A stretch of 51,296 bases of DNA, from contig NZ_JALJDX010000187.1 in assembly GCF_022952855.1 (NCBI RefSeq), forward strand, positions 1 to 51,296. The letters run 5' to 3'. The notes beneath the pieces were generated by a model. That model saw only the letters and a list, made by a program, of their open reading frames with translations. It was not told the origin of the DNA and ran no database searches. The first letter of the stretch is position 1. Each line of letters starts with the position of its first letter. The position numbers and the translations under genes are program-made. Below, one piece after another: positions 35,790-44,186 of the stretch. This stretch comes from Pseudomonas sp. RGM2987 (lineage in GTDB: Bacteria > Pseudomonadota > Gammaproteobacteria > Pseudomonadales > Pseudomonadaceae).

Positions 35790-36145
35790 TGGGCATCCTC
35801 CCGCAGCTGTTTGCGCAGGCGCTTGATACGGGTATCGAGCACGTTCAGTTGCTCTTGGCTCTTGAGCGTCAGCACTTTGGCTTCCGCCAGGCGTGCATCC
35901 AGCTCGGCCTGTTCGGCGCGCATGCGGGCCTTTTTGTAGGATTCGTCAGCCATGTTCGATTTGGCCCGCGCAAATTTTTCCTCGGCCAGTTTCAATTCAG
36001 GCACTTCGTCGGCATTGGCGCCCACGGCCCGGGCTTGTTCCAGCGCCTGTTCGGTCAGGCGGATCTGTTCATTCGGCGCCGGATCGGCTGCGCAGCCCGC
36101 CAGAGCCAGAACGGCCAGGGCAGCGAAAAGAGGTCGAATAGTCAC
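35786..36145 (-). CDS. DUF4398 lipoprotein
   Basis: A 119-residue lipoprotein with lipobox LALAGC (C18) and a single long helical region (about 25-115) rich in AEEKFARAK/AEQAELDARLAEAK heptads, a typical DUF4398 coiled coil. It is followed directly by the OmpA-family gene with a four-base overlap and preceded by the binding-protein gene by nine bases, so all three form one operon. Confidence 0.92.
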   Translation of the reverse strand: MTIRPLFAALAVLALAGCAADPAPNEQIRLTEQALEQARAVGANADEVPELKLAEEKFARAKSNMADESYKKARMRAEQAELDARLAEAKVLTLKSQEQLNVLDTRIKRLRKQLREDAQ

Positions 36146-36154
36146 TAATGTTCC

Positions 36155-36985
36155 CTACTGTTTTGGGGCACTGACGGGTGGCTGCAACTGTGTTCTCCAA
36201 CGCTCCAGATTGCGCTGCAACACAGCCTCCGTCAGGCCGGACGCGGCCAATTCTGTCATCTTTTGCGCCAGCTGTCCGCGTAACCATGGGTCATTGCAGG
36301 CGGAGTTATGGGAAACCGCGAGGAACAGCCCCGGTTTATCCACCGGTTGCGGTGCGGCTTGCAGGTCGTTGGCCATCCCCAGCGTTTGCGCCATCGCCAG
36401 GCCCGAATAGCGCCCGGCCAGGACATATTCCACCTCCCCCAGCAGCAATTTCTGAAAGGCCTGGGTAAGGTTGGGCGTGCGGGTAAGGGACAATTGCTGC
36501 TCCGCAAAAACGCCGAATTCTGCTGTCATACGAGACTTTTCCGACAAGGCGCCGGGATGTCCGTGAAGGTCCTCGGGTCGGTTGATGACCAGCGTCGAAC
36601 CCTTGCGGGTCCAGACCAGGTAATCATTTTCCAGCAGCGGCGGATGAACGTAGTCCAGGGCCTCAAGACCCGCGCTGGTCAATGGCGCGTCGGTGAGCAG
36701 GTCCATGCGCCCGCTGCGCACTTCATCCAGGGCCTGGGCACGCTTGCCGGCGTAAAGCAGTTCGATCTTGATCCCTAACTCCCCTGCCACTTTCTCCAGC
36801 AGATCGGCGCCAGCGCCAATCAGGTGCTTGGGATCCTGGGGATCTTGCCAGAGGTACGGCGGTGCGTCCGGGCTGCCGGTGGCGATCAGGCGTTCACATT
36901 TGCCGGCAGCGGCGGCCAGGCCTGGCACAACGGCCAAAACCCAGAACAATGACCAACCGGCCAAACGGCGAAGATCCATGGCCAT
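36155..36985 (-). CDS. Periplasmic substrate-binding protein of ABC-transporter type (family 3-like)
   Basis: A 276-residue protein with a signal peptide (about 27 residues ending GLAAAAG) and the two-lobed solute-binding fold of the polar amino-acid type: ATGSPDAPPYLW, GAGADLLEKVAGELGIKIEL and GRMDLLTDAPLT. No permease or ATPase gene is nearby, so it may act as a sensor or an orphan binder, as several Pseudomonas homologues do. AAGGGG stands before the ATG. It is the first gene of the operon with the two lipoproteins. Confidence 0.85.
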   Translation of the reverse strand: MAMDLRRLAGWSLFWVLAVVPGLAAAAGKCERLIATGSPDAPPYLWQDPQDPKHLIGAGADLLEKVAGELGIKIELLYAGKRAQALDEVRSGRMDLLTDAPLTSAGLEALDYVHPPLLENDYLVWTRKGSTLVINRPEDLHGHPGALSEKSRMTAEFGVFAEQQLSLTRTPNLTQAFQKLLLGEVEYVLAGRYSGLAMAQTLGMANDLQAAPQPVDKPGLFLAVSHNSACNDPWLRGQLAQKMTELAASGLTEAVLQRNLERWRTQLQPPVSAPKQ

Positions 36986-37022
36986 ACGCCCCCCTTGCGA
37001 TAAATATCCGTGGTGCAGAAAT

Positions 37023-37050
37023 AAAAAACCCGGCCTAAAGGCCGGGCTCT
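37023..37050 (-). terminator. Rho-independent terminator of etfBA
   Basis: On the minus strand CCCGGCC and GGCCGGG pair around TTTA and are followed by TTTTTTAT, about 25 bases after the etfA stop at 37071. Confidence 0.9.
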
Positions 37051-37070
37051 TTATAAGTGAAGACGCCGGA

Positions 37071-38000
37071 TTAGACCAGCTTCTCCAACTCAGGGACCGC
37101 TTCGAACAGATCCGCCACCAGGCCATAATCGGCCACCTGGAAGATCGGCGCTTCTTCGTCCTTGTTGATCGCAACGATCACCTTGGAGTCTTTCATGCCG
37201 GCCAGGTGCTGGATCGCGCCGGAGATACCGACGGCGATGTACAGCTGTGGCGCAACGATCTTGCCGGTCTGGCCGACCTGCATGTCGTTGGGTACGAAAC
37301 CTGCGTCCACTGCGGCGCGGGAAGCGCCGACGGCGGCGCCCAGCTTGTCGGCCAGGGCGTACAGGTGCTTGAAGTTATCGCCGTTCTGCATGCCACGACC
37401 GCCGGAAACGACGATCTTGGCAGCGGTCAGTTCAGGACGATCGGACTTGGCCAGTTCTTCGTTGACGAAGCTGGAGATACCCGCGTCGTGAGCAGCGCCC
37501 ACAGCTTCCACGGCAGCCGAACCACCTTCAGCGGCAACCGGGTCGAAACCGGTGGCGCGGACGGTGATGACCTTGACCGAAGCGGTCGATTGCACGGTGG
37601 CAATGGCGTTACCAGCGTAGATCGGACGCTTGAAGGTGTCGGCGCTTTCTACCGAGATGATCTCGGAGATCTGGTCGACATCCAGGGCAGCTGCCACGCG
37701 CGGCAAGATATTCTTGCCGTTGGAAGTCGCGGCAGCCAGGATGTGGCTGTAGCCCTTGCCAAGCTCGGCCACCAGCGGTGCAACGTTTTCCGGCAACTGA
37801 TGCGCATAGGCGGCGTTGTCGGCCGACAGCACTTTGGCCACGCCAGCGATTTTTGCAGCGGCTTCAGCCACGGCACCCACGCCTGCGCCTGCAACCAGGA
37901 TGTGAACGTCGCCGCCGATTTTGGCCGCGGCGGCAACAGTGTTCAGCGTGGCCGGGGCCACGGCCTTGTTGTCGTGTTCAGCGATTACCAAGATAGTCAT
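37071..38000 (-). CDS. etfA: Electron transfer flavoprotein alpha subunit
   Basis: A 309-residue ETF alpha subunit. It binds FAD in the C-terminal domain, where the family block [28 protein letters not shown] (about 212-239) and [14 protein letters not shown] sequence ([13 protein letters not shown]) are plain. The N-terminal domain pairs with EtfB. It accepts electrons from acyl-CoA dehydrogenases. The gene begins two bases after the etfB stop. Confidence 0.98.
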   Translation of the reverse strand: MTILVIAEHDNKAVAPATLNTVAAAAKIGGDVHILVAGAGVGAVAEAAAKIAGVAKVLSADNAAYAHQLPENVAPLVAELGKGYSHILAAATSNGKNILPRVAAALDVDQISEIISVESADTFKRPIYAGNAIATVQSTASVKVITVRATGFDPVAAEGGSAAVEAVGAAHDAGISSFVNEELAKSDRPELTAAKIVVSGGRGMQNGDNFKHLYALADKLGAAVGASRAAVDAGFVPNDMQVGQTGKIVAPQLYIAVGISGAIQHLAGMKDSKVIVAINKDEEAPIFQVADYGLVADLFEAVPELEKLV

Positions 38001-38002
38001 GT

Positions 38003-38752
38003 TCAGATTACCTTCGCTTCGTTTTTCAGTTTCTCGACCAATTCAGCCACCGACTTGACCTTGATGCCCGCGCTGCGTGCAGCCGGTGCTTCGACTTTCA
38101 GGGTCTTGTTGGTGGAGGCGGTGGAAACGCCCAAAGCATCAGGAGTCAGCACTTCAAGCGGCTTCTTCTTGGCTTTCATGATGTTCGGCAGGGACGCGTA
38201 GCGCGGCTCGTTCAAACGCAGGTCGGTGGTGACGATGGCTGGCAGCTTCAGCGAGACAGTCTGCGCGCCGCCGTCGATTTCGCGGGTCACGGCAACGCTG
38301 TCGCCGCTGACTTCGACTTTCGAGGCAAACGTGCCCTGACCGTAGCCGCTCAATGCAGCGAGCATCTGGCCGGTCTGGTTGTTGTCGCTGTCGATGGCTT
38401 GCTTGCCAAGGATCACCAGCTGAGGCTGTTCCTTGTCGACGACGGCCTTGAGCAGCTTGGCCACCGCCAGGGAAGTCAGGTCTTCGGCGGATTCGACGAG
38501 GATGGCGCGATCGGCACCCAGTGCCAGCGCGGTGCGCAGTTGTTCCTGGGCGGTGGTCGGGCCGATGGAGACGACGACGATCTCAGTCGCCACGCCTTTT
38601 TCTTTCAGGCGTACGGCTTCTTCTACGGCGATTTCGCAGAAAGGGTTCATCGACATCTTGACGTTGGCGAGGTCGACGCCGGAGTTGTCCGCCTTGACGC
38701 GAACCTTGACGTTATAGTCGACCACTCGTTTGACAGCTACAAGAACCTTCAT
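38003..38752 (-). CDS. etfB: Electron transfer flavoprotein beta subunit
   Basis: A 249-residue ETF beta subunit with the AMP-binding fold. Family landmarks are [39 protein letters not shown] and the [22 protein letters not shown] block at about 115-140. Together with EtfA it carries electrons from fatty-acid and amino-acid dehydrogenases to EtfD. Divergent from etfD and first of a two-gene operon. Confidence 0.98.
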   Translation of the reverse strand: MKVLVAVKRVVDYNVKVRVKADNSGVDLANVKMSMNPFCEIAVEEAVRLKEKGVATEIVVVSIGPTTAQEQLRTALALGADRAILVESAEDLTSLAVAKLLKAVVDKEQPQLVILGKQAIDSDNNQTGQMLAALSGYGQGTFASKVEVSGDSVAVTREIDGGAQTVSLKLPAIVTTDLRLNEPRYASLPNIMKAKKKPLEVLTPDALGVSTASTNKTLKVEAPAARSAGIKVKSVAELVEKLKNEAKVI

Positions 38753-38822
38753 GGATTCCTCGTTACTCTCCGGTGAAAAGAAAGTCGCCTAGGCGAACCT
38801 GGCGGTTGATGCTCATGGGGCG

Positions 38823-38999
38823 CAAGGGCACCTCTAAAAACGCCGGCATGAACCACACATGACCCTGCTCACGGGAGTGAAGACCATTCGTCAGTGATGA
38901 CCGATGAGTCATTCATTATCGCGGCGTGTAAACTGCGCGTCCAAACCACGCATTACGTCACTTTGTGCTGCCTTCGCCCTGTCTTTAGAGGTGCTCTTG
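38823..38999. repeat. 177-bp segment bounded by 19-bp near-perfect inverted repeats
   Basis: CAAGGGCACCTCTAAAAAC at 38823-38841 and its inverted copy (17 of 19 bases) at 38981-38999. The segment contains the etfB promoter. I see no clear target duplication, so an insertion origin is only suggested; see findings. Confidence 0.45.
38915..38944 (-). promoter_or_regulatory. Sigma-70 promoter of etfBA
   Basis: On the minus strand TTGGAC (38944-38939), an 18-base spacer and GATAAT (38920-38915). The untranslated leader to the ATG at 38752 would be about 155 bases. Confidence 0.65.
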
Positions 39000-39128
39000 A
39001 AACCAACAGTCAGCCTACGGCGAGCGCAAAACCGCCCGTATCTTGACCGGAACACCTATTCCGGTCAATACGGCAAAATGGTCAGTCATAAGCCGTACGT
39101 CAGTGATTTATCTGGGCTGCGGCAATTT

Positions 39129-39142
39129 CAAACAAACGTTTG
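39129..39142. promoter_or_regulatory. PsrA-type box upstream of etfD
   Basis: CAAAC-AAAC-GTTTG fits the published PsrA consensus (G/C)AAAC(N2-4)GTTT(G/C) with a four-base spacer. It ends two bases before the etfD -35. PsrA senses long-chain fatty acids in pseudomonads and is known to act on etf genes. Binding here is inferred from the match. Confidence 0.6.
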
Positions 39143-39144
39143 TA

Positions 39145-39173
39145 TTGGACCCTGAGAGTGGTGTAGATATAAT
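39145..39173 (+). promoter_or_regulatory. Sigma-70 promoter of etfD
   Basis: TTGGAC at 39145-39150, 17-base spacer, TATAAT at 39168-39173, a close-to-ideal vegetative promoter directly behind the PsrA-like box. The leader to the GTG at 39297 is about 118 bases. Confidence 0.75.
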
Positions 39174-39296
39174 GCGCCGCCAAGAGAGACCCGCGTGTCA
39201 TCCATTGTCGCTTTCGCCCGCTTCGTGAAGGAAGCAACGGATGCAACGCCAAACCTCCAATTAGAAAAATCGTGAGCCTTGAGTAGGAGATAGCCT

Positions 39297-40961
39297 GTGG
39301 AACGCGAATACATGGAATTCGACGTGGTCATCGTCGGTGCCGGCCCCGCTGGTTTGTCTGCCGCTTGCCGACTGAAACAGAAGGCCGCCGAAGCCGGTAA
39401 CGAAATCAGCGTCTGCGTGGTCGAAAAAGGCTCCGAGGTCGGTGCGCACATTCTCTCCGGCGCGGTGTTCGAACCCCGTGCCCTGAACGAACTGTTCCCC
39501 GACTGGAAGGAACTTGGCGCACCGCTGAATACCCCGGTCAAGCGCGATGACATTTATGTCCTGAAAAACGCCGAGACCGCGAGCAAAATCCCTGACTTCT
39601 TCGTGCCCAAGACCATGCACAACGAAGGCAACTATATTATTTCCCTGGGCAACCTGTGCCGCTGGCTGGCCCAACAGGCCGAGAACCTGGGCGTGGAAAT
39701 CTACCCCGGCTTCGCCGCCCAGGAAGCGTTGTTCGACGAGAACGGCGTGGTGCGCGGGATCATCACCGGCGACCTGGGTGTCGACCGCGAAGGCCACCCG
39801 AAAGAAGGCCTCTACACCCCCGGCATGGAACTGCGCGCCAAGTACACGCTGTTCGCCGAAGGCTGCCGCGGCCACATCGGCAAGCAACTGATCAAGCGCT
39901 TCAACCTGGACAGCGAAGCCGACGCCCAGCACTACGGCATCGGCCTGAAGGAAATCTGGGAAATCGACCCGGCCAAGCATCAACCGGGCCTGGTGGTCCA
40001 CACCGCCGGTTGGCCGCTGGACATCATGGGCACCGAGAACACCGGCGGCTCGTTCCTCTATCACCTGGAAAACAACCAGGTGGTGGTCGGCCTGATCGTC
40101 GACCTGTCCTACAGCAACACCTACCTGTCGCCGTTCGACGAGTTCCAGCGCCTCAAGCACCACCCGGTGCTCAAGCAATACCTGGAAGGCGGCAAGCGCG
40201 TCAGCTACGGCGCCCGCGCCATTTGCAAGGGTGGCCTGAACTCGCTGCCGAAGATGGTGTTCAAGGGCGGCGCGCTGATCGGTTGCGACCTCGGCACCCT
40301 GAACTTCGCCAAGATCAAGGGCAGCCACACCGCGATGAAGTCCGGCATGCTCGCCGCCGATGCCGTAGCCGACGCGCTGTTCGCCGGCTCCGAGGGCACC
40401 GACGAGCTGACCAGCTACGTCGACGCGTTCAAGGCCAGCTGGCTCTATGAAGAGCTGTTCGCCAGCCGCAACTTCGGCGCGGCGATCCACAAGTACGGCG
40501 CGATCATCGGTGGCGGCTTCAACTGGCTCGACCAGAACATCTTCGGCGGCAAGCTGCCGTTCACCCTGCACGACAACAAGCCCGACTATGCGTGCCTGAA
40601 GCTGGCAGCCGACTGCAAGAAGATCGACTACCCGAAACCCGACGGCAAGCTCAGCTTCGACAAACTCAGCTCGGTGTTCATCTCCGGCACCAACCACGAA
40701 GAAGAACAGCCCTGCCACCTGAAGCTGACCGACCCGAGCATCCCGATCGGCAAGAACCTGCCGCTCTACGACGAACCGGCCCAACGCTACTGCCCGGCCG
40801 GCGTTTACGAAGTGGTGACGAAGGAGGACGGTGAGAAGCGCTTCCAGATCAACGCCCAGAACTGTGTTCACTGCAAGACCTGTGACATCAAGGATCCGGC
40901 GCAGAACATCACCTGGGTAACGCCGGAAGGCGCCGGTGGGCCGACTTACCCGAACATGTAA
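39297..40961 (+). CDS. etfD: Electron transfer flavoprotein-ubiquinone oxidoreductase
   Basis: A 554-residue membrane-associated ETF:quinone oxidoreductase passing electrons from ETF into the ubiquinone pool. The FAD motif VVIVGAGPAGLSAACRL is at about residues 10-26. The C-terminal 4Fe-4S cluster uses C-CPAGVYEV and CVHCKTCDIKDPAQN. The length fits the family. The start is a GTG with AGGAG seven bases upstream; an in-frame ATG five codons on has no site. Divergent from etfBA, as usual in Pseudomonas. Confidence 0.98.
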   Translation: MEREYMEFDVVIVGAGPAGLSAACRLKQKAAEAGNEISVCVVEKGSEVGAHILSGAVFEPRALNELFPDWKELGAPLNTPVKRDDIYVLKNAETASKIPDFFVPKTMHNEGNYIISLGNLCRWLAQQAENLGVEIYPGFAAQEALFDENGVVRGIITGDLGVDREGHPKEGLYTPGMELRAKYTLFAEGCRGHIGKQLIKRFNLDSEADAQHYGIGLKEIWEIDPAKHQPGLVVHTAGWPLDIMGTENTGGSFLYHLENNQVVVGLIVDLSYSNTYLSPFDEFQRLKHHPVLKQYLEGGKRVSYGARAICKGGLNSLPKMVFKGGALIGCDLGTLNFAKIKGSHTAMKSGMLAADAVADALFAGSEGTDELTSYVDAFKASWLYEELFASRNFGAAIHKYGAIIGGGFNWLDQNIFGGKLPFTLHDNKPDYACLKLAADCKKIDYPKPDGKLSFDKLSSVFISGTNHEEEQPCHLKLTDPSIPIGKNLPLYDEPAQRYCPAGVYEVVTKEDGEKRFQINAQNCVHCKTCDIKDPAQNITWVTPEGAGGPTYPNM

Positions 40962-40973
40962 GCCGATTCGCTG

Positions 40974-41007
40974 AAAAAAGAGGCTCCCGCAATGGGGGCC
41001 TTTTTGT
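40974..41007 (+). terminator. Rho-independent terminator of etfD
   Basis: AGGCTCCCGC pairs with the GGGGGCCT arm around a short loop and is followed by five Ts, about 20 bases after the stop codon. Confidence 0.85.
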
Positions 41008-41039
41008 TGCCTGCGATTTAAAGAACTCCACCGTGCAAA

Positions 41040-41137
41040 ATGTGGGAGCGAGCTTGCTCGCGAAGGCGGTGTGTCAGGCAGCATCAATATTGAATGTGCC
41101 GCCGCTTTCGCGAGCAAGCCCGCTCCCACAAGGGGCT
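41040..41137. repeat. REP doublet (GCTCCCACA family)
   Basis: TGTGGGAGCGAGCTTGCTCG at 41041-41060 and an inverted copy ending CGCTCCCACA near 41131, enclosing about 50 bases. It lies between the convergent etfD and araC-type genes. Confidence 0.8.
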
Positions 41138-41145
41138 GTCACACA

Positions 41146-42036
41146 TTAGGCGGCGCGCTCTTCCCCTGGGTTGCGCTCGAAGTAGCGCTTGTACTCCCGA
41201 CTGAACTGCGACGAGCTCTGGTACCCCACCTGATGCGCCACCTGCGCCACACCCATGCCGTCGACGAGCAACAACCGCTGAGCCTTGAGCAAACGCAAGC
41301 GCTTGAGGTACTGCACCGGCGAGAGCAAAGTGCTGCGCTTGAAATGTTCATGAAAGGTCGAAGCGCTCATGTTGGCGCAACTGGCGAGCGTCTCGACGTT
41401 CAGCGGCTCGGTGAAATGCGCGTGCAGATGGCTCAGGGCCGCGGCAATCCGGGCGAACTGCCCGTGCTGTTCCACCAGCGCCCGGAGCACATCGGCCTGG
41501 GGCCCGCGCAAGGCAGCGAAGAGCAACTCACGCAGTCGCGCCTGGCCCATGACCTGGCATTCCAGCGGGTCGTGCAAGCACTGCAACAGACGTTCGACGC
41601 ATCCGCGCATGGCGCCATCGAGCACGGCGCTGGTCATGGATTCCGGCGTCTGGGCTGCGAGGCTTCGCCCCGGCATCAACCCCATCGCCAGCACCAGTTC
41701 GCCCAACAGCGCCCGATCGATCGCCACGGAAATCCCGAGCAGCGGAGCATCGGGCATGGCGTAGGTTTCGCACTCGAAGGGCACCGGCAGCGCCTGGATC
41801 AGATAATGCCCGGCGCCGTACTCCAGCGTACGCGGTCCCAGGTACGCCAGTTTGCTGCCCTGGGCGATGATCACCAGGCTCGGCTCGTAGAGCTGCGGAC
41901 CACGGGCGATATCCTCGCTACACCGCAGCACTTGCACGCCCGGCAGGCGTGTAGGGATAAAACCGTCACGGGTCGCCAGGGGTTCGATCAGCGAAACCAG
42001 CGCCGCGTTGGCATCGAGATGACGGGTCAGCAACAT
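41146..42036 (-). CDS. AraC-family regulator (N-terminal AraC-type cupin)
   Basis: A 296-residue regulator. The N-terminal domain belongs to the class typified by the block VLRCSEDIARGPQLYEPSLVIIAQG. The C-terminal double HTH (about 205-295) includes ASCANMSASTFHEHFKR and VAQVAHQVGYQSSSQFSREYKR. It is divergent from the alcohol dehydrogenase gene, the arrangement seen with YqhC/YqhD where the regulator answers to aldehydes. That parallel is inference. Confidence 0.93.
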   Translation of the reverse strand: MLLTRHLDANAALVSLIEPLATRDGFIPTRLPGVQVLRCSEDIARGPQLYEPSLVIIAQGSKLAYLGPRTLEYGAGHYLIQALPVPFECETYAMPDAPLLGISVAIDRALLGELVLAMGLMPGRSLAAQTPESMTSAVLDGAMRGCVERLLQCLHDPLECQVMGQARLRELLFAALRGPQADVLRALVEQHGQFARIAAALSHLHAHFTEPLNVETLASCANMSASTFHEHFKRSTLLSPVQYLKRLRLLKAQRLLLVDGMGVAQVAHQVGYQSSSQFSREYKRYFERNPGEERAA

Positions 42037-42215
42037 GGGAAAAACTTCACGGAAAAAGGGACGGGAACATCATCGCAGGTCTGGCGTCAGATAGAAGCAA
42101 TCCCAGGCCAAGGCCGGAGGATTAGGCATGACACCCGTAGGAATCGCCATCGCCGGATGCCGCGATGGCTCCCAGAATAGATTGCCTCACTGTTCACTGC
42201 TTAGCGAGGTCCATC

Positions 42216-43268
42216 ATGTACACCGCCATCGGATACGCCGCCCAATCGCCCACCGCTCCTCTCGCTCCCATTAAGTTCGAACGCCGCAGCCCGCAGGCCG
42301 ACGACGTAGCCATCGAGATTCTCTACTGTGGCGTCTGCCACTCCGATATCCACCAGGCTCGCAACGAATGGGGCATCGCTGTCTACCCGCTGATGCCCGG
42401 CCACGAGATCGTAGGGAAGGTTACCGCCGTTGGTGCGAATGTCACCCGTTATAAAATCGGCGACCTGGTGGGTGTTGGCTGCATGGTCGACTCCTGCCGC
42501 GAGTGCGAAGCATGCCATGCTGATCTGGAGCAATATTGCTACCAGGGCATGACCCAGACCTACGCCAGCCCGGACCGTATCAGCGGCGGGCATACCATGG
42601 GCGGTTACTCCAACAGCATCGTGGTCAATGAGCACTTCGTGTTGCGCATCCCCGCCGCACTCGACCCGGCCAGCGCCGCGCCGATTCTCTGTGCCGGCAT
42701 CACCACCTACTCGCCCCTCAAGCACTACGGCGTGAAAGCCGGCGACAAGGTCGGCGTGCTGGGCATGGGCGGCCTCGGCCACATGGGCATCAAGTTCGCC
42801 AAGGCCATGGGCGCGGAAGTCACGCTGTTCACCCGCTCGGCCAGCAAGGCTGAAGAGGCTCGTCGCCAGGGTGCCGATCATGTGATTGTGTCCACCGACG
42901 CCGAGCAGATGGCCGCCGCGGCCGGACGCTTCCACTTCCTGCTGGACACCATTCCGGTGCAGCACGACCTCAATCCCTACCTCAGCACCCTGCGCTTCGA
43001 CGGCGTGCACATTCTGGTGGGTCTGGTCGAGCCAATTGATCCGCCGGTGCATGCGGCCAATCTGATCATGGGCCGTCGGGTCCTGGCGGGCTCGTTGATC
43101 GGCGGGATCGCCGAAACCCAGGAAGTGCTGGACTTCTGCGCCGAGCACAACATCAGCTGCGACATCGAGATGCTCGACATCCGTCAGATCAACGAGGCCT
43201 ACAGCCGCATGATCGCCGGTGACGTGAAGTACCGCTTCGTCATCGACATGGCCACGCTCAAGGCCTGA
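42216..43268 (+). CDS. Zinc-dependent NAD(P) alcohol/aldehyde dehydrogenase (YahK-like)
   Basis: A 350-residue medium-chain dehydrogenase resembling E. coli YahK, an NADPH-dependent aldehyde reductase. Catalytic zinc ligands are C41 in YCGVCHSDIH, H63-E64 in MPGHE and a cysteine later in the chain. The structural-zinc cysteines lie in SCRECEACHADLEQYC. The Rossmann motif GVLGMGGLGHMG is present. GAGG stands six bases before the ATG at 42216. It probably detoxifies aldehydes under control of the divergent AraC protein. Confidence 0.93.
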   Translation: MYTAIGYAAQSPTAPLAPIKFERRSPQADDVAIEILYCGVCHSDIHQARNEWGIAVYPLMPGHEIVGKVTAVGANVTRYKIGDLVGVGCMVDSCRECEACHADLEQYCYQGMTQTYASPDRISGGHTMGGYSNSIVVNEHFVLRIPAALDPASAAPILCAGITTYSPLKHYGVKAGDKVGVLGMGGLGHMGIKFAKAMGAEVTLFTRSASKAEEARRQGADHVIVSTDAEQMAAAAGRFHFLLDTIPVQHDLNPYLSTLRFDGVHILVGLVEPIDPPVHAANLIMGRRVLAGSLIGGIAETQEVLDFCAEHNISCDIEMLDIRQINEAYSRMIAGDVKYRFVIDMATLKA

Positions 43269-43272
43269 CGCA

Positions 43273-43320
43273 GTGGCCTGTACGGTTAATTCGAGTACAC
43301 GAATTAGCCACACAGGCCAC
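43273..43320. terminator. Long bidirectional hairpin between convergent adh and iclR genes
   Basis: GTGGCCTGT (43273-43281) pairs perfectly with ACAGGCCAC (43312-43320). Inside, GGTTAATTCG pairs with CGAATTAGCC with one wobble, giving about 19 base pairs around a small loop. It has no T run, but it is placed exactly in the gap between two convergent genes, so it could stop or stabilise both messages. Confidence 0.6.
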
Positions 43321-43323
43321 TAA

Positions 43324-44127
43324 TCAGACCTTGGCGCCCAACTCCGCCGACAGCCGGGCTGTGACCCCTTTGACCAGAGGAATCAGCTCGGCCATTTTTT
43401 CCAGCGGCATGTACGGCACGGTGCTGGCGATGCTGATGCCGGCGACGATCCGCTTGCCGGCGTCACGAATCGGTGCCGCCACGCAGCGAATCGACGGCTC
43501 GTTGTCCTCCAGGTCGAATGCATAGCCGCCGGCCACATATTCCACCATCCGCTGCTGGAACTGCTCCCAGGACTGTTCCTGATGCTGGGGCCAGAACTGA
43601 TTCTTCCCACCGGCTGGCAGGCTGATTTCGTACAGTCGCTGCCATTGCTCCTGGGTGTCGTCGAGCATCAGCGCCTTGCCGATCCCGGTGCGCGCCAGCG
43701 GCATGCGATGGCCGACCCGCGAACGCATTTCCGGGCCATTGCGTCCCGGATTCTTCAGCAGGTACAAGACCTCGTCGCCCTCGCGAATCGCCAGGTGCAC
43801 GGTATCCCCGGTGAGCGCCGACAACTCGTCCAGATACGGCCCCGCCAGGCTCACCAACGGCAGCTCTTCCCGCGCCTGGAAACCCAGCTCGATCAACTTC
43901 GGCCCCAGCAGGTAACCCACTTGCGGCACCACGCGCAGGTAACGTTCGTCCACCAGGCAACTGGCCAGCCGGTGTGTGGTGCTGCGAGTAGTGCCGATCA
44001 GCCGGGCGATTTCCTTCAAGTCACGGGCGCCACTGGCAACCGCCTGGACAACACCCAGGCCACGCAGCAACGTCTGCGTGCCCGTAGGTGCCGCGTCCTT
44101 GGTGATTTTTGGATCGTCTTGCTGCAT
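43324..44127 (-). CDS. IclR-family transcriptional regulator
   Basis: A 267-residue IclR-type regulator. The N-terminal winged helix (about 20-80, LKEIARLIGTTRSTTHRLASCL) is followed by the effector-binding domain with the family motif near PIRDAGKRIVAGISIASTVPYM. It lies 59 bases after the MFS transporter gene on the same strand and is the nearest regulator to the galactonate operon. In E. coli this job belongs to a GntR-type DgoR, so control by an IclR protein would be different. Confidence 0.93.
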   Translation of the reverse strand: MQQDDPKITKDAAPTGTQTLLRGLGVVQAVASGARDLKEIARLIGTTRSTTHRLASCLVDERYLRVVPQVGYLLGPKLIELGFQAREELPLVSLAGPYLDELSALTGDTVHLAIREGDEVLYLLKNPGRNGPEMRSRVGHRMPLARTGIGKALMLDDTQEQWQRLYEISLPAGGKNQFWPQHQEQSWEQFQQRMVEYVAGGYAFDLEDNEPSIRCVAAPIRDAGKRIVAGISIASTVPYMPLEKMAELIPLVKGVTARLSAELGAKV

Positions 44128-44186
44128 ATCCGGCCTTCAACAGTGAGCGGGGAACGGGCGGCATTATGGTCGCCCGCCCCGTCGGA

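Noticed and set aside
36768..38201. Long plus-strand frame over etfA and the binding-protein start
   Set aside because: Covers two well-recognised genes on the other strand; no motif or ribosome site.
39261..41129. A 622-codon minus-strand frame over etfD
   Set aside because: Antisense to a complete ETF:quinone oxidoreductase with FAD and 4Fe-4S motifs; repetitive valine/glycine composition is typical of a reverse-strand shadow.
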